In this document: piece by piece, positions 39,427 through 51,600 of the stretch | Numbering within the stretch: the stretch's first letter is position 1 | Layout: every line of letters starts with the position of its first letter | NCBI GenBank assembly: GCA_022414725.1 | Contig: CM039466.1 | Location: 30,852,430 to 30,916,429 of the forward strand | Source: Microglena sp. YARC | Lineage: Eukaryota > Chlorophyta > Chlorophyceae > Chlamydomonadales > Chlamydomonadaceae | DNA: 64,000 bases | Direction of reading: 5' to 3' | The notes under the pieces: generated by a model | What the model was told of the DNA's origin: nothing | What the model saw: only the letters and a program-made list of their open reading frames with translations | The model's database searches: none | Translations under genes and position numbers: made by a program

Positions 39427-39589
39427 TAGTCGGTTAGAAATTTTAATACATACACACACCTGGTTAGTGTGATTCCTGGTTGCCGTGGGGGGTATCACAC
39501 GGGGATACTTGGAATTGGCAGATGGGGAGCAGCCCAGAGTTGGCTGAAGAACCATGTAACAATTCAAATTCAAAAAAATCATTCCTGGC

Positions 39590-40144
39590 CTCCAACAGTG
39601 TGTACTTGTACAACAGTGTGTACTTGTACAACAGTGTGTACTTGTACAACAGTGTGTACTTGTACAACAGTGTGTACTTGTACAACAGTGTGTACTTGTA
39701 CAACAGTGTGTACTTATACAACAGTGTGTACTTGTACAACAGTGTGTACTTGTACAACAGTGTGTACTTGTACAACAGTGTGTACTTGTACAACAGTGTG
39801 TACTTATACAACAGTGTGTACTTGTACAACAGTGTGTACTTGTACAACAGTGTGTACTTGTACAACAGTGTGTACTTATACAACAGTGTGTACTTGTACA
39901 ACAGTGTGTACTTGTACAACAGTGTGTACTTGTACAACAGTGTGTACTTATACAACAGTGTGTACTTGTACAACAGTGTGTACTTATACAACAGTGTGTA
40001 CTTGTACAACAGTGTGTACTTATACAACAGTGTGTACTTGTACAACAGTGTGTACTTATACAACAGTGTGTACTTGTACAACAGTGTGTACTTGTACAAC
40101 AGTGTGTACTTGTACAACAGTGTGTACTTATACAACAGTGTGTA
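39590..40144 (+). repeat. 18-bp tandem array CAGTGTGTACTTGTACAA
   Basis: About 30 units, almost perfect except for a G/A change (TTGTACAA or TTATACAA). As 18 is a multiple of 3 and several frames lack stops, it produces long false ORFs on both strands. Confidence 0.98.
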
Positions 40145-40269
40145 ATCCGCTCACAGACAGGGTTTTTCATAATGAAAGGAACCAGTGTCTTTGTAAAGCA
40201 CCATGGTGGCCTTTGTAGCTTTGGAGTGCCTTGGTAGCTTTGGGGGCAGGGTTGTTCAGGAGGAACGCC

Positions 40270-40420
40270 AGCTCTGCGTCCTGAGACGCAACCAATTGTA
40301 TAGCCTGCGTCCCGAGACGCAACCAATTGCATAGCCTGTGTCCTGAAACACAACCAATTTCATTGTCTGCGTCCTGAGACGCAACTAATTGCATAGGCTG
40401 CGTCCTGAGACGCAACCGAC
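40270..40420 (+). repeat. 31-bp tandem repeat GCGTCCTGAGACGCAACCAA
   Basis: Five units starting near 40276, 40307, 40338, 40369 and 40400. Each has a GCGTC-GAGACGC imperfect palindrome and AATTGCATAGCCT. Confidence 0.9.
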
Positions 40421-40770
40421 CCATAGCCCCCAGCTGCAACGCAACGCAACCAAATCAGCCCAACATGGTATCCTCCAGTATGTACACATGCATGCAAACG
40501 GGAGGGTTCCTTCAATCTCACGCCCGTGGCAGGGCGTACTAATCTCCAAATTGCAATTATAGCACTGACTGCTGTTTGGTTGTCCCCAGTGCAACCAACC
40601 AACAAACTGAAGCTGCATCTGCGATGCGACGGACCGTCCCCACGTTGCATCTCAGGACGTAACGGACCCTTCGACGCAGGACGCAGTGTCCTGTACAACC
40701 CTGTTTGGGGGCTCTAATGTTAACCAACAAACCGAAGCTGCATCAACGATGCGACCGACCGTCCCCACGT

Positions 40771-40812
40771 TGTAATGATAACGCCTGGTGGGGCGTGGTA
40801 TTAAGGGAAGTG
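40771..40812 (-). repeat. tail fragment of SINE family R4
   Basis: TAATGATAACGCCTGGTGGG and GCGTGGTATTAAGGGAA, matching the 3' part of 41534-41735. Confidence 0.7.
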
Positions 40813-40831
40813 AGCAGCCTGAAGGCTGATA

Positions 40832-41029
40832 GATAGGGAACAGCAATACGATATCACATGATATCATGTCATCATATAATATCATGTCGTCATATGATAT
40901 CATATGATGCCGGCAGTCTGACTAGGCTAAAGTTACCATTTATATACAATATCATATGATGCAGTTTGTATGGTATCATATGATATCATACCTGCCATTG
41001 CTCAAAATCATATGATATGCCGGTCCCTA
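40832..41029. mobile_element. MITE-like R7 element with CATATGATATC palindromes
   Basis: About 198 bp with ends TAGGGAACAGCAATACGATA and ATATGATATGCCGGTCCCTA in inverse agreement. CTGATA occurs immediately on both sides (40826-40831 and 41030-41035), a likely 6-bp target duplication. The interior is full of ATCATATGATATCAT. Confidence 0.8.
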
Positions 41030-41054
41030 CTGATAAACCATGCAATTCCCTACG

Positions 41055-41225
41055 GCAGCCGGCACCTGTTCAGGTTGTTAAACAGGTGTCCAGGGTGTTA
41101 AACATCTGTTAAACACTTACATGCTGAACCCATGATATAGACAAACAGGTGTTTAACAGCCTGAACACCCGTTTAACATCCTGAACACCTGTTTAACAAC
41201 CTGAAGAGGTTGCAGGCTGCCGCAG
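41055..41225. repeat. long imperfect inverted repeat (GTTTAACA type)
   Basis: The left arm, with GTTCAGGTTGTTAAACAGGT and GTGTTAAACATCTGTTAAAC, is the inverse of the right arm from GTGTTTAACAGCCTGAACAC to CCTGTTTAACAACCTGAAG. Outer ends GGCAGCC/GGCTGCC. Could fold into a hairpin of about 70 bp per arm. Confidence 0.85.
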
Positions 41226-41269
41226 GGATAAACCCAACCAAAGCAAGCACACAGGAATATAGCACAGAC

Positions 41270-41375
41270 TGCTATTTGGTGGTTGACCCCAGTTTGGTGG
41301 TTGGTGGTTGCTGTTCGGTGGTTGGCTCCAGTTTGGTGGTTGGTCGTTGGTGGTTACTGTTTAGCGGTTGGCCCA
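41270..41375 (+). repeat. GGTGGTT-rich minisatellite
   Basis: Units of TTTGGTGGTTGG with CCCCAG and CTCCAG spacers. A single unit recurs at 41827-41850. Confidence 0.8.
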
Positions 41376-41533
41376 GTGCAAGCAAACAGGCTGGACCCCT
41401 CAACCACACGCCTTGCAATAAAGCATATCAATTATTGATTTACAGACTGCTGCGCAGTAGTCCAAGCTCAGAAGCAGAGGGTTTGCGAAGCCAAATAACC
41501 CCAACATGGTAGCTATTCTCCAGTATGTACACA

Positions 41534-41735
41534 GTAATGAGAACGCCTGGTGGGGCGTGGTGTTAAGGGAACCCGTTGTACACGGGTAGAGAGCGGTCTT
41601 CTACCTCAACTGGACAAGCTACCATCGCAGTTGACAACGGCCTGCAACGCTCAGGGTGACCGTAGGGGGAATCGAACCCCCGACCCTGGATCCTCAAAGC
41701 GATTTGGTGTACCACTAGACCAATTGATTCGCTGA
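41534..41735 (-). mobile_element. tRNA-derived SINE (family R4)
   Basis: In - sense: a tRNA-like head at 41733-41660 with A box TGGTCTAGTGGTA and perfect B box GGTTCGATTCC closed by GGGGG/CCCCC. A unique body follows (TGTCAACTGCGATGGTAGC), and the element ends ACGCCCCACCAGGCGTTCTC. Copies lacking the head occur at 42587-42700 and 40771-40812. Head plus body plus partial copies is the pattern of a SINE, which depends on LINE enzymes. Confidence 0.65.
41660..41733 (-). tRNA. tRNA-like head of the R4 SINE
   Basis: Internal Pol III promoter boxes are intact. The anticodon stem cannot be folded convincingly (CTTTGAGG region), so I do not assign an amino acid. Probably not a functional tRNA. Confidence 0.5.
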
Positions 41736-41939
41736 AAGGGGCAGTATGTACACATGCATTCATACATGTGAGGGTCCCCTCAATCTCACGCCCTCTGCAG
41801 GGCGTACTAATTTCCCATTTTCAATTTTAGCGGAGACTGCCGTTTGGTGGTTGGCCCCAGTGCAAGCAAACAGGCTGGACTCCTCAACCCCGCGCCTCAT
41901 AATAAGGCGCATCATTTATTGATTCATTGATTTATTTAC

Positions 41940-42330
41940 AGACTGGTGAGCAACAATGCACTCTTATTTACAAGAGCTGATCACGACCAGCACCACTACC
42001 AGCACCACCAACACTACCACCAACACTGGAGAGCAACGTGCAACGAGAAAGAATGCACTCTTATTTACAAACCCACCCACCCACCAACTCAGGAAGGAAG
42101 TGTGGAAGGCAGTGAGGCAGGACCTCCGCTCCTTTTTAATGGAGCTAGCCAGACAGTGGCCAATCTCATTCCACACCTCTCACCCATCTACCCACCCGTA
42201 CACCAACCTTTAAATTAAGCAACCCACCCACCTACCCATCTACCGACCCGTACACCAACCTTTAAACCAAGCAGCTCACCCACCTACCCACCCATATACC
42301 GACCCATACACCAACTTCTAGGCAGCCCCC
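41940..42330 (+). repeat. ACC/CACC-rich simple repeats
   Basis: CACCACTACCAGCACCACC and CACCCACCTACCCA runs with TACACCAACCTTTAAA repeated three times. No gene. Confidence 0.7.
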
Positions 42331-42360
42331 CTTACAGGCTAGTCAGCCAAGCCTGATGCA

Positions 42361-42480
42361 ACCTATTGCACCTTGAAGCTGTCACGACCAGATTTCATGT
42401 TCTGTTGTAATCTTGGGGCTTGCCCCATTGGCTGGCTCAGGGAGCTGCCTAGAAGCTGCTGCTCGTAGCCGAAGAGAAAA
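42361..42480. repeat. R3-related element, partial reverse copy of 30930-31108
   Basis: ACCTTGAAGCTGTCACGACC, GGCTTGCCCCATTGGCTGGC and GGGAGCTGCCTAGAAGCTGC. Confidence 0.7.
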
Positions 42481-42586
42481 GCTATTGCATGAGTCAGCAC
42501 CCTCATCACTCTTATCAACATGTTATTGCACCGTGGGTCTTCAGGTTGAAAGCATGGCGAGCAATACAATTGATTGCATTTAAAGT

Positions 42587-42700
42587 AATGATAGCGCCTG
42601 GTGGGGCGTGGTATTAAGAGAACCCCGTCTTACAGCGGTAGAGAATGGGCTGCTACTTTACCTGGACAAAGCTACCATGGCGGTTGACAGCAATTGCATT
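42587..42700 (-). repeat. SINE family R4, body without tRNA head
   Basis: GCGCCTGGTGGGGCGTGGTA, CCTGGACAAAGCTACCATGG, CGGTTGACAGC. The match to 41534-41640 stops where the tRNA head would begin. Confidence 0.75.
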
Positions 42701-42724
42701 AACAGTAATGAGCGGTCATTAACA

Positions 42725-42975
42725 GGGTACTACATTGCGTTGGAGTGCGATGGAGTGATTTTGCACACAAACGCTTTTTGAGCCCGACTGCGCGAATCGC
42801 GCAATTATTTAAATCCTCTCTGCGCGCAGCGAGCAGTTTTTTGGCTACCACTGCGCTCTCCTCACTCAGCGCTTTCTGCACTCTCTGCGCTCTCTTTCTC
42901 TCACTCAGCGCTTTCTGCGCTCTCTGCGATTTCTCTTTTGCCAAAATGTGACAACATGTAGTACCCTGACCGTCT
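42725..42975. mobile_element. MITE-like element with CAGGGTACTACAT ends
   Basis: CAGGGTACTACATTGCG at the left and ACATGTAGTACCCTG at the right, inverted. The inside is rich in GCGCTCTCTGCGCTCTC and related units. A solo right end (ACATGCAGTACCCTGACC) recurs at 43064-43080. Confidence 0.65.
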
Positions 42976-43128
42976 GACCGCAATGAAGCCCGACACGTCA
43001 GCCAAGAGGATAAGCTGGCCACCCACCACCCACCACCCACCGCTTCCAACCAAAATGTGACAACATGCAGTACCCTGACCATTGCGGAGTTGCGCATGCT
43101 ATTTGGCTGAGGAGGGCTGAGCTTGATG

Positions 43129-43288
43129 GTGGGGGGAAGCTAGTACCCATAAAGCCAGTACCCACAAGCCAGATCTCCTCGGGTTTAGTGATTAGGGGTT
43201 TAGGGTTAAGGGTTCAGGGTTAAGGGTTTAGGGTATAGGAGATCTGGCTTGTGAATACTGGCTTTGTGGGTACTAACATCCCCCCTCC
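43129..43288. mobile_element. TIR element with interstitial telomere-like core, copy 2
   Basis: About 50-bp inverted ends: GGGGGGAAGCTAGTACCCAT and AAGCCAGTACCCACAAGCC at the left, with the mirror at the right, meeting AGATCTCCT on both sides of the core. The core holds GGGTTTAG, GGGGTTTAGGGTTAAGGG and GGGTTTAGGGTAT. GAGCTTGATG lies on both sides (about 43119-43128 and 43289-43298), a likely 10-bp target duplication. Confidence 0.85.
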
Positions 43289-43299
43289 GAGCTTGATGT

Positions 43300-44370
43300 A
43301 AGTAAGTCAGAGGATAAGCTGGCCACCCACCACCCACCACCCACCGCTTTCAACCACCACCACCATTCCTCCCCAATCTCACTTATGATCCCCCCCCACA
43401 CACACCCATCCCCCCCCCACCCACACAGGATGAGCTGGCCCCCCACCAACCACCAACCACTACCAACCACCACACACACATACAGCAGCGGAAACTATCT
43501 ATACGCTCCTAACTTCTTTCTCTCAACGTATTCTCCCATCCTAACATCCGCTTTCGTTTCAGAAAGGGAGCCTTCTGGTAGCAATCAGGGATCTGGTATC
43601 TTTCAGGGCTGGGCTCCAGGTAGTGATTTGGGTGGGCAGGCCTTACAACCCTAAACCAACCCTACCACCAGCAAGAGCCGATCACGACCACCAGCTACAA
43701 CCAACATCAACATCGCAATCAACAGCCTTCTGGTAGCAATCACGGATTTGGTATCTTTCAGGGTCGGGCTCCAGGTAGTGATTTCGGTCGGTGGCCCGCA
43801 GGGCTGCCCGGGGGGATGGGCCCTATGACCCGAATCCCTGCCCCCAACCCCAACCCTGACCCCCCGGGGGCGGCCCCCTTGATTTTGTTTTTGCGGGGGG
43901 GGGGGGGGGGGGGGGGCGGGTGGCAGCAACTGCTCTGCCAACACCGACACCCCCACCACTTCCACCGACACCAACATCGCCATCAACACCCACACCAACA
44001 CTACCACCAGCTACAACCAACACAAGCACAACAATGAACGGACCATGATCAGCCTCCTCCTCCTCCTCCTCCTCAGCAACTCCTGCAACACCAGCACCCA
44101 CACTACCACCAGCTACCACCAACACTAACACAAACTATGAACGGACCATGATCAGACTCTTCCTCCTCCTCAGCAACTCCTGAGACACCAACACTACCAC
44201 CAGCTACCAACAGCACAAACACTACCATCAGCAAGTGCCGATCACGACCACCAGCTCCCACCAACACCAACACTACCACTAGCAAGAGCTAATCACCAAC
44301 AGCTACCACCGACACTACCACCAGCTACCACCAACACCAAAGCTACCATCAGCATGTCAGCTGCGCATCA
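43300..44370 (+). repeat. ACC-rich simple repeats with duplicated segments
   Basis: Runs of CACCACCCACC, CAACACCAACACTACCACC and TCCTCCTCC. A segment GGTATCTTTCAGGGCTGGGC / GGTATCTTTCAGGGTCGGGC is duplicated at 43590 and 43750. G run of about 24 at 43896. No gene recognised. Confidence 0.75.
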
Positions 44371-44384
44371 TCAACACCTCGTAG

Positions 44385-44830
44385 CTGAGGCCGGGGAGCT
44401 GCCTAGAAGCTGCTGCTGGTAGCTGAAGCTGCTGCTTGCAGAGGAGCCTGGAAGCTGCCTAGAAGCTGCTGATCGTAGCTGAAGCTGCTGCTTGTAGATG
44501 ATCCAGGGGAGCTGCCTAGAAGCTGCTGCTCGTAGCTGAACGTGCTGCTTGTAGCTGATCCTAGGGAGCTGCCTAGAAGCTGCTGATCTTAGCTGAAGCC
44601 GGGGAGCTGCCTAGTAGCTGCTGCTCGTAGCTGAGGCCCGGAAGCTACATAGAAGCTGTTGCTCGTAGCTGAACAGCTAAAAAACCCTGGGAAGGGAAAA
44701 AGCTCCTAGAAGTTCTTTTCATCATCCAAGGGCTTGTGCAGTCCTCAGCCTGACTCAGCCTAGAAGCTGCTGCTGGTAGCTGAGGCCGGGGAGCTGCCTA
44801 GAAGTTGCTGAAAAAGCAGGGAAATCTGAA
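44385..44830 (+). repeat. tandem array of one R3 terminal arm
   Basis: GGGGAGCTGCCTAGAAGCTG followed by CTGCTCGTAGCTGA is repeated about eight times with 55-65-bp spacing. It is the right arm of the R3-type element, amplified. Confidence 0.85.
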
Positions 44831-44839
44831 AAAATGATC

Positions 44840-44902
44840 CTAGAAGTCCTCTTCATCATCAAAGGGCTTGTGAAGTCTGCTTGACTCATTTCCACCTGGC
44901 AT
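44840..44902 (-). CDS. candidate terminal exon of an unidentified - strand gene
   Basis: After CCTCTGCAG (- strand) the frame reads MPGGNESSRLHKPFDDEEDF then TAG. A second copy at 44965-45037 reads MPGGKGYSSIHKIFNDEEDV in the same frame after CCGCAG, and a third, broken one lies near 44705-44750 (GLHKPLDDEKNF). The conserved acidic ending and acceptor suggest a duplicated real exon. No upstream exon was recognised. Confidence 0.35.
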   Translation of the reverse strand: MPGGNESSRLHKPFDDEEDF

Positions 44903-44964
44903 CTGCAGAGGACAAACAAAATACATATAATAATAAATGAATTCATACAATAAATTAATGGTAC

Positions 44965-45037
44965 ACTTTATTGTCTTAACGTCTTCTTCATCATTAAAGA
45001 TCTTGTGAATGCTGCTGTACCCCTTTCCACCTGGCAT
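44965..45037 (-). pseudogene. duplicate of the 44840-44902 exon
   Basis: The same start (MPGG) and acidic motif, but it lacks the stop and runs on. Probably a relic or alternative exon. Confidence 0.3.
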
Positions 45038-45132
45038 CTGCGGAATGTACAAATAAAACAAAATAAAAAAATAAAATACAAATAAATAAAATAAAATTCA
45101 TAAAACGCAGGAAAGGCACTTCGAAAAAGACT

Positions 45133-45500
45133 AGCACTGGCTGGCACTGGTGAACCGAACCCCAACCAATCGTAAACAAGACCTATGCAGCGTCGCAAGC
45201 GATGCGGAAAATTGGCGGAGTGTGTTGGCAACGGAACGAAAGGTGGCAACGATGGAGCTGACAGAAGCGAGTTAGTTACGCGACCGTTGGCTGACGTGCC
45301 AGGCTTCAAGTTTTTTTTCTTTCTGGTCAAACGGACAAATGGGTTAACATAGGGGCTCCCACCCCCTTGAAGAGGGGGCTCCGCCAAACTTCGCAAACGA
45401 CGGGAGCCCTGAGCTCTTTCTATGCAGATAAATTAACTTAACGTTCCTTGACACATTTATTTATAAATGCAACAAGATGCATCCATCCTTTAAATTAACC
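45133..45500 (+). repeat. repeat R1 copy interrupted by R2
   Basis: GGTGAACCGAACCCCAACC up to CGTAAAC at 45177, then R2, then CGCAAACGACGGGAGCCCTG from 45390. CGTAAAC and CGCAAAC flank the R2 copy as a probable target duplication. Confidence 0.7.
45178..45394 (+). repeat. repeat R2 copy nested in R1
   Basis: AAGACCTATGCAGCGTCGCA to GAGGGGGCTCCGCC. Confidence 0.85.
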
Positions 45501-45568
45501 AGGGTTCATTATCGTTCTACAAATGCATCTTCATGTGTTACAGTCAAAGGGTAGCCAGATAGGCCATA

Positions 45569-45613
45569 TCTGTCTGTCTGTCTGTCTATCTGTCTGTCTG
45601 TCTGTCTGTCTGT
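45569..45613 (+). repeat. (TCTG)n microsatellite
   Basis: About eleven TCTG units with one TCTA, immediately before the satellite. Confidence 0.98.
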
Positions 45614-45619
45614 TTAACA

Positions 45620-48600
45620 TTTATAAACATGATGCAAACAAAACATGTATGCATAACATGATACAAACAAATGAAACACACATACATAATATGATACAAA
45701 CAAATGAAACACACATACATAACATGATACAAACAAATGAAACACACATACATAACATGATACAAACAAATGAAACACACATACATAACATGATACAAAC
45801 AAATGAAACACACATACATAAACATGATACAAACAAATGAAACACACATACATAACATGATACAAACAAATGAAACACACAAACATAACATGATACAAAC
45901 AAATGAAACACACATACATAACATGATACAAACAAATGAAACACACATACATAACATGATACAACAAATGAAACACACATACATAACATGATACAAACAA
46001 ATGAAACACACATACATAACATGATACAAACAAATGAAACACACATACATAACATGATACAAACAAATGAAACACACATACATAACATGATACAAACAAA
46101 TGAAACACACATACATAACATGATACAAACAAATGAAACACACATACATAACATGATACAAACAAATGAAACACACATACATAACATGATACAAACAAAT
46201 GAAACACACATACATAACATGATACAAACAAATGAAACACACATACATAACATGATACAAACAAATGAAACACACATACATAACATGATACAAACAAATG
46301 AAACACACATACATAACATGATACAAACAAATGAAACACACATACATAACATGATACAAACAAATGAAACACACATACATAACATGATACAAAACAAATG
46401 AAACACACATACATAACATGATACAAACAAATGAAACACACATACATAACATGATACAAACAAATGAAACACACATACATAACATGATACAAACAAATGA
46501 AACACACATACATAACATGATACAAACAAATGAAACACACATACATAACATGATACAAACAAATGAAACACACATACATAACATGATACAAAACAAATGA
46601 AACACACATACATAACATGATACAAACAAATGAAACACACATACATAACATGATACAAACAAATGAAACACACATACATAACATGATACAAAACAAATGA
46701 AACACACATACATAACATGATACAAACAAATGAAACACACATACATAACATGATACAAACAAATGAAACACACATACATAACATGATACAAACAAATGAA
46801 ACACACATACATAACATGATACAAACAAATGAAACACACATACATAACATGATACAAACAAATGAAACACACATACATAACATGATACAAACAAATGAAA
46901 ACACACATACATAACATGATACAAACAAATGAAACACACATACATAACATGATACAAACAAATGAAACACACATACATAACATGATACAAACAAATGAAA
47001 CACACATACATAACATGATACAAACAAATGAAACACACATACATAACATGATACAAACAAATGAAACACACATACATAACATGATACAAACAAATGAAAC
47101 ACACATACATAACATGATACAAACACAAATGAAACACACATACATAACATGATACAAACAAATGAAACACACATACATAACATGATACAAAACAAATGAA
47201 ACACACATACATAACATGATACAAACAAATGAAACACACATACATAACATGATACAACGACAAATGAAAACACACATACATAACATGATACAAAACAAAT
47301 GAAACACACATACATAACATGATACAAACAAATGAAACACACATACATAACATGATACAAACAAATGAAACACACATACATAACATGATACAAACAAATG
47401 AAACACACATACATAACATGATACAAACAAATGAAACACACATACATAACATGATACAAACAAATGAAACACACATACATAACATGATACAAACAAATGA
47501 AACACACATACATAACATGATACAAACAAATGAAACACACATACATAACATGATACAAACAAATGAAACACACATACATAACATGATACAAACAAATGAA
47601 ACACACATACATAACATGATACAAACGACAAATGAAACACACATACATAACATGATACAAACGACAAATGAAACACACATACATAACATGATACAAACAA
47701 ATGAAACACACATACATAACATGATACAAACAAATGAAACACACATACATAACATGATACAAACAAATGAAACACACATACATAACATGATACAAACAAA
47801 TGAAACACACATACATAACATGATACAAACAAATGAAACACACATACATAACATGATACAAACAAATGAAACACACATACATAACATGATACAAACAAAT
47901 GAAACACACATACATAACATGATACAAACAAATGAAACACACATACATAACATGAATACAAACAAATGAAACACACATACATAACATGATACAAACAAAT
48001 GAAACACACATACATAACATGATACAAACAAATGAAACACACATACATAACATGATACAAACAAATGAAACACACATACATAACATGATACAAACAAATG
48101 AAAACACACATACATAACATGATACAAACAAATGAAACACACATACATAACATGATACAAACAAATGAAACACACATACATAACATGATACAAACAAATG
48201 AAACACACATACATAACATGATACAAACGACAAATGAAACACACATACATAACATGATACAAACAAATGAAACACACATACATAACATGATACAAACAAA
48301 TGAAACACACATACATAACATGATACAAACAAATGAAACACACATACATAACATGATACAAACAAATGAAACACACATACATAACATGATACAAACAAAT
48401 GAAACACACATACATAACATGATACAAACAAATGAAACACACATACATAACATGATACAAAACAAATGAAACACACATACATAACATGATACAAACAAAT
48501 GAAACACACATACATAACATGATACAAACAAATGAAACACACATACATAACATGATACAAACAAATGAAACACACATACATAACATGATACAAACAAATG

Positions 48601-51600
48601 AAACACACATACATAACATGATACAAACAAATGAAACACACATACATAACATGATACAAACAAATGAAACACACATACATAACATGATACAAACAAATGA
48701 AACACACATACATAACATGATACAAACAAATGAAACACACATACATAACATGATACAAACAAATGAAACACACATACATAACATGATACAAACAAATGAA
48801 AACACACATACATAACATGATACAAACAAATGAAACACACATACATAACATGATACAAACAAATGAAACACACATACATAACATGATACAAACAAATGAA
48901 ACACACATACATAACATGATACAAACAAATGAAACACACATACATAACATGATACAAACAAATGAAACACACATACATAACATGATACAAACAAATGAAA
49001 CACACATACATAACATGATACAAACAAATGAAACACACATACATAACATGATACAAACAAATGAAACACACATACATAACATGATACAAACAAATGAAAC
49101 ACACATACATAACATGATACAAACAAATGAAACACACATACATAACATGATACAAACAAATGAAACACACATACATAACATGATACAAACAAATGAAACA
49201 CACATACATAACATGATACAAAACAAATGAAACACACATACATAACATGATACAAAACAAATGAAACACACATACATAACATGATACAAAACAAATGAAA
49301 CACACATACATAACATGATACAAACAAATGAAACACACATACATAACATGATACAAACGACAAATGAAACACACATACATAACATGATACAAACAAATGA
49401 AACACACATACATAACATGATACAAACAAATGAAACACACATACATAACATGATACAAACAAATGAAACACACATACATAACATGATACAAAACAAATGA
49501 AACACACATACATAACATGATACAAACAAATGAAACACACATACATAACATGATACAAACAAATGAAACACACATACATAACATGATACAAACAAATGAA
49601 ACACACATACATAACATGATACAAACAAATGAAACACACATACATAACATGATACAAACAAATGAAACACACATACATAACATGATACAAACAAATGAAA
49701 CACACATACATAACATGATACAAACAAATGAAACACACATACATAACATGATACAAACAAATGAAACACACATACATAACATGATACAAAACAAATGAAA
49801 CACACATACATAACATGATACAAACAAATGAAACACACATACATAACATGATACAAACAAATGAAACACACATACATAACATGATACAAACAAATGAAAC
49901 ACACATACATAACATGATACAAACAAATGAAACACACATACATAACATGATACAAACAAATGAAACACACATACATAACATGATACAAACAAATGAAACA
50001 CACATACATAACATGATACAAACAAATGAAACACACATACATAACATGATACAAACAAATGAAACACACATACATAACATGATACAAACAAATGAAACAC
50101 ACATACATAACATGATACAAACAAATGAAACACACATACATAACATGATACAAACAAATGAAACACACATACATAACATGATACAAACAAATGAAACACA
50201 CATACATAACATGATACAAACAAATGAAACACACATACATAACATGATACAAACAAATGAAACACACATACATAACATGATACAAACAAATGAAACACAC
50301 ATACATAACATGATACAAAACAAATGAAACACACATACATAACATGATACAAACAAATGAAACACACATACATAACATGATACAAACAAATGAAACACAC
50401 ATACATAACATGATACAAACAAATGAAAACACACATACATAACATGATACAAACAAATGAAACACACATACATAACATGATACAAACAAATGAAACACAC
50501 ATACATAACATGATACAAACAAATGAAACACACATACATAACATGATACAAACAAATGAAACACACATACATAACATGATACAAACAAATGAAACACACA
50601 TACATAACATGATACAAACAAATGAAACACACATACATAACATGATACAAACAAATGAAACACACATACATAACATGATACAAACAAATGAAACACACAT
50701 ACATAACATGATACAAACAAATGAAAACACACATACATAACATGATACAAACAAATGAAACACACATACATAACATGATACAAACAAATGAAACACACAT
50801 ACATAACATGATACAAAACAAATGAAACACACATACATAACATGATACAAACAAATGAAACACACATACATAACATGATACAAACAAATGAAACACACAT
50901 ACATAACATGATACAAACAAATGAAACACACATACATAACATGATACAAACAAATGAAACACACATACATAACATGATACAAACAAATGAAACACACATA
51001 CATAACATGATACAAACAAATGAAACACACATACATAACATGATACAAACAAATGAAACACACATACATAACATGATACAAAACAAATGAAACACACATA
51101 CATAACATGATACAAACAAATGAAACACACATACATAACATGATACAAACAAATGAAACACACATACATAACATGATACAAACAAATGAAACACACATAC
51201 ATAACATGATACAAACAAATGAAACACACATACATAACATGATACAAACAAATGAAACACACATACATAACATGATACAAACAAATGAAACACACATACA
51301 TAACATGATACAAACAAATGAAACACACATACATAACATGATACAAACAAATGAAACACACATACATAACATGATACAAAACAAATGAAACACACATACA
51401 TAACATGATACAAACAAATGAAACACACATACATAACATGATACAAACAAATGAAACACACATACATAACATGATACAAACAAATGAAACACACATACAT
51501 AACATGATACAAACAAATGAAACACACATACATAACATGATACAAACAAATGAAACACACATACATAACATGATACAAACAAATGAAACACACATACATA

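Noticed and set aside
39590..40144. CRISPR-like regular array
   Set aside because: Units abut directly with no unique spacers, and the context is eukaryotic.
39367..40353. Long Cys/Thr or Tyr/Leu repeat ORFs on both strands
   Set aside because: Produced by the 18-bp array, whose length is a multiple of three and lacks stops.
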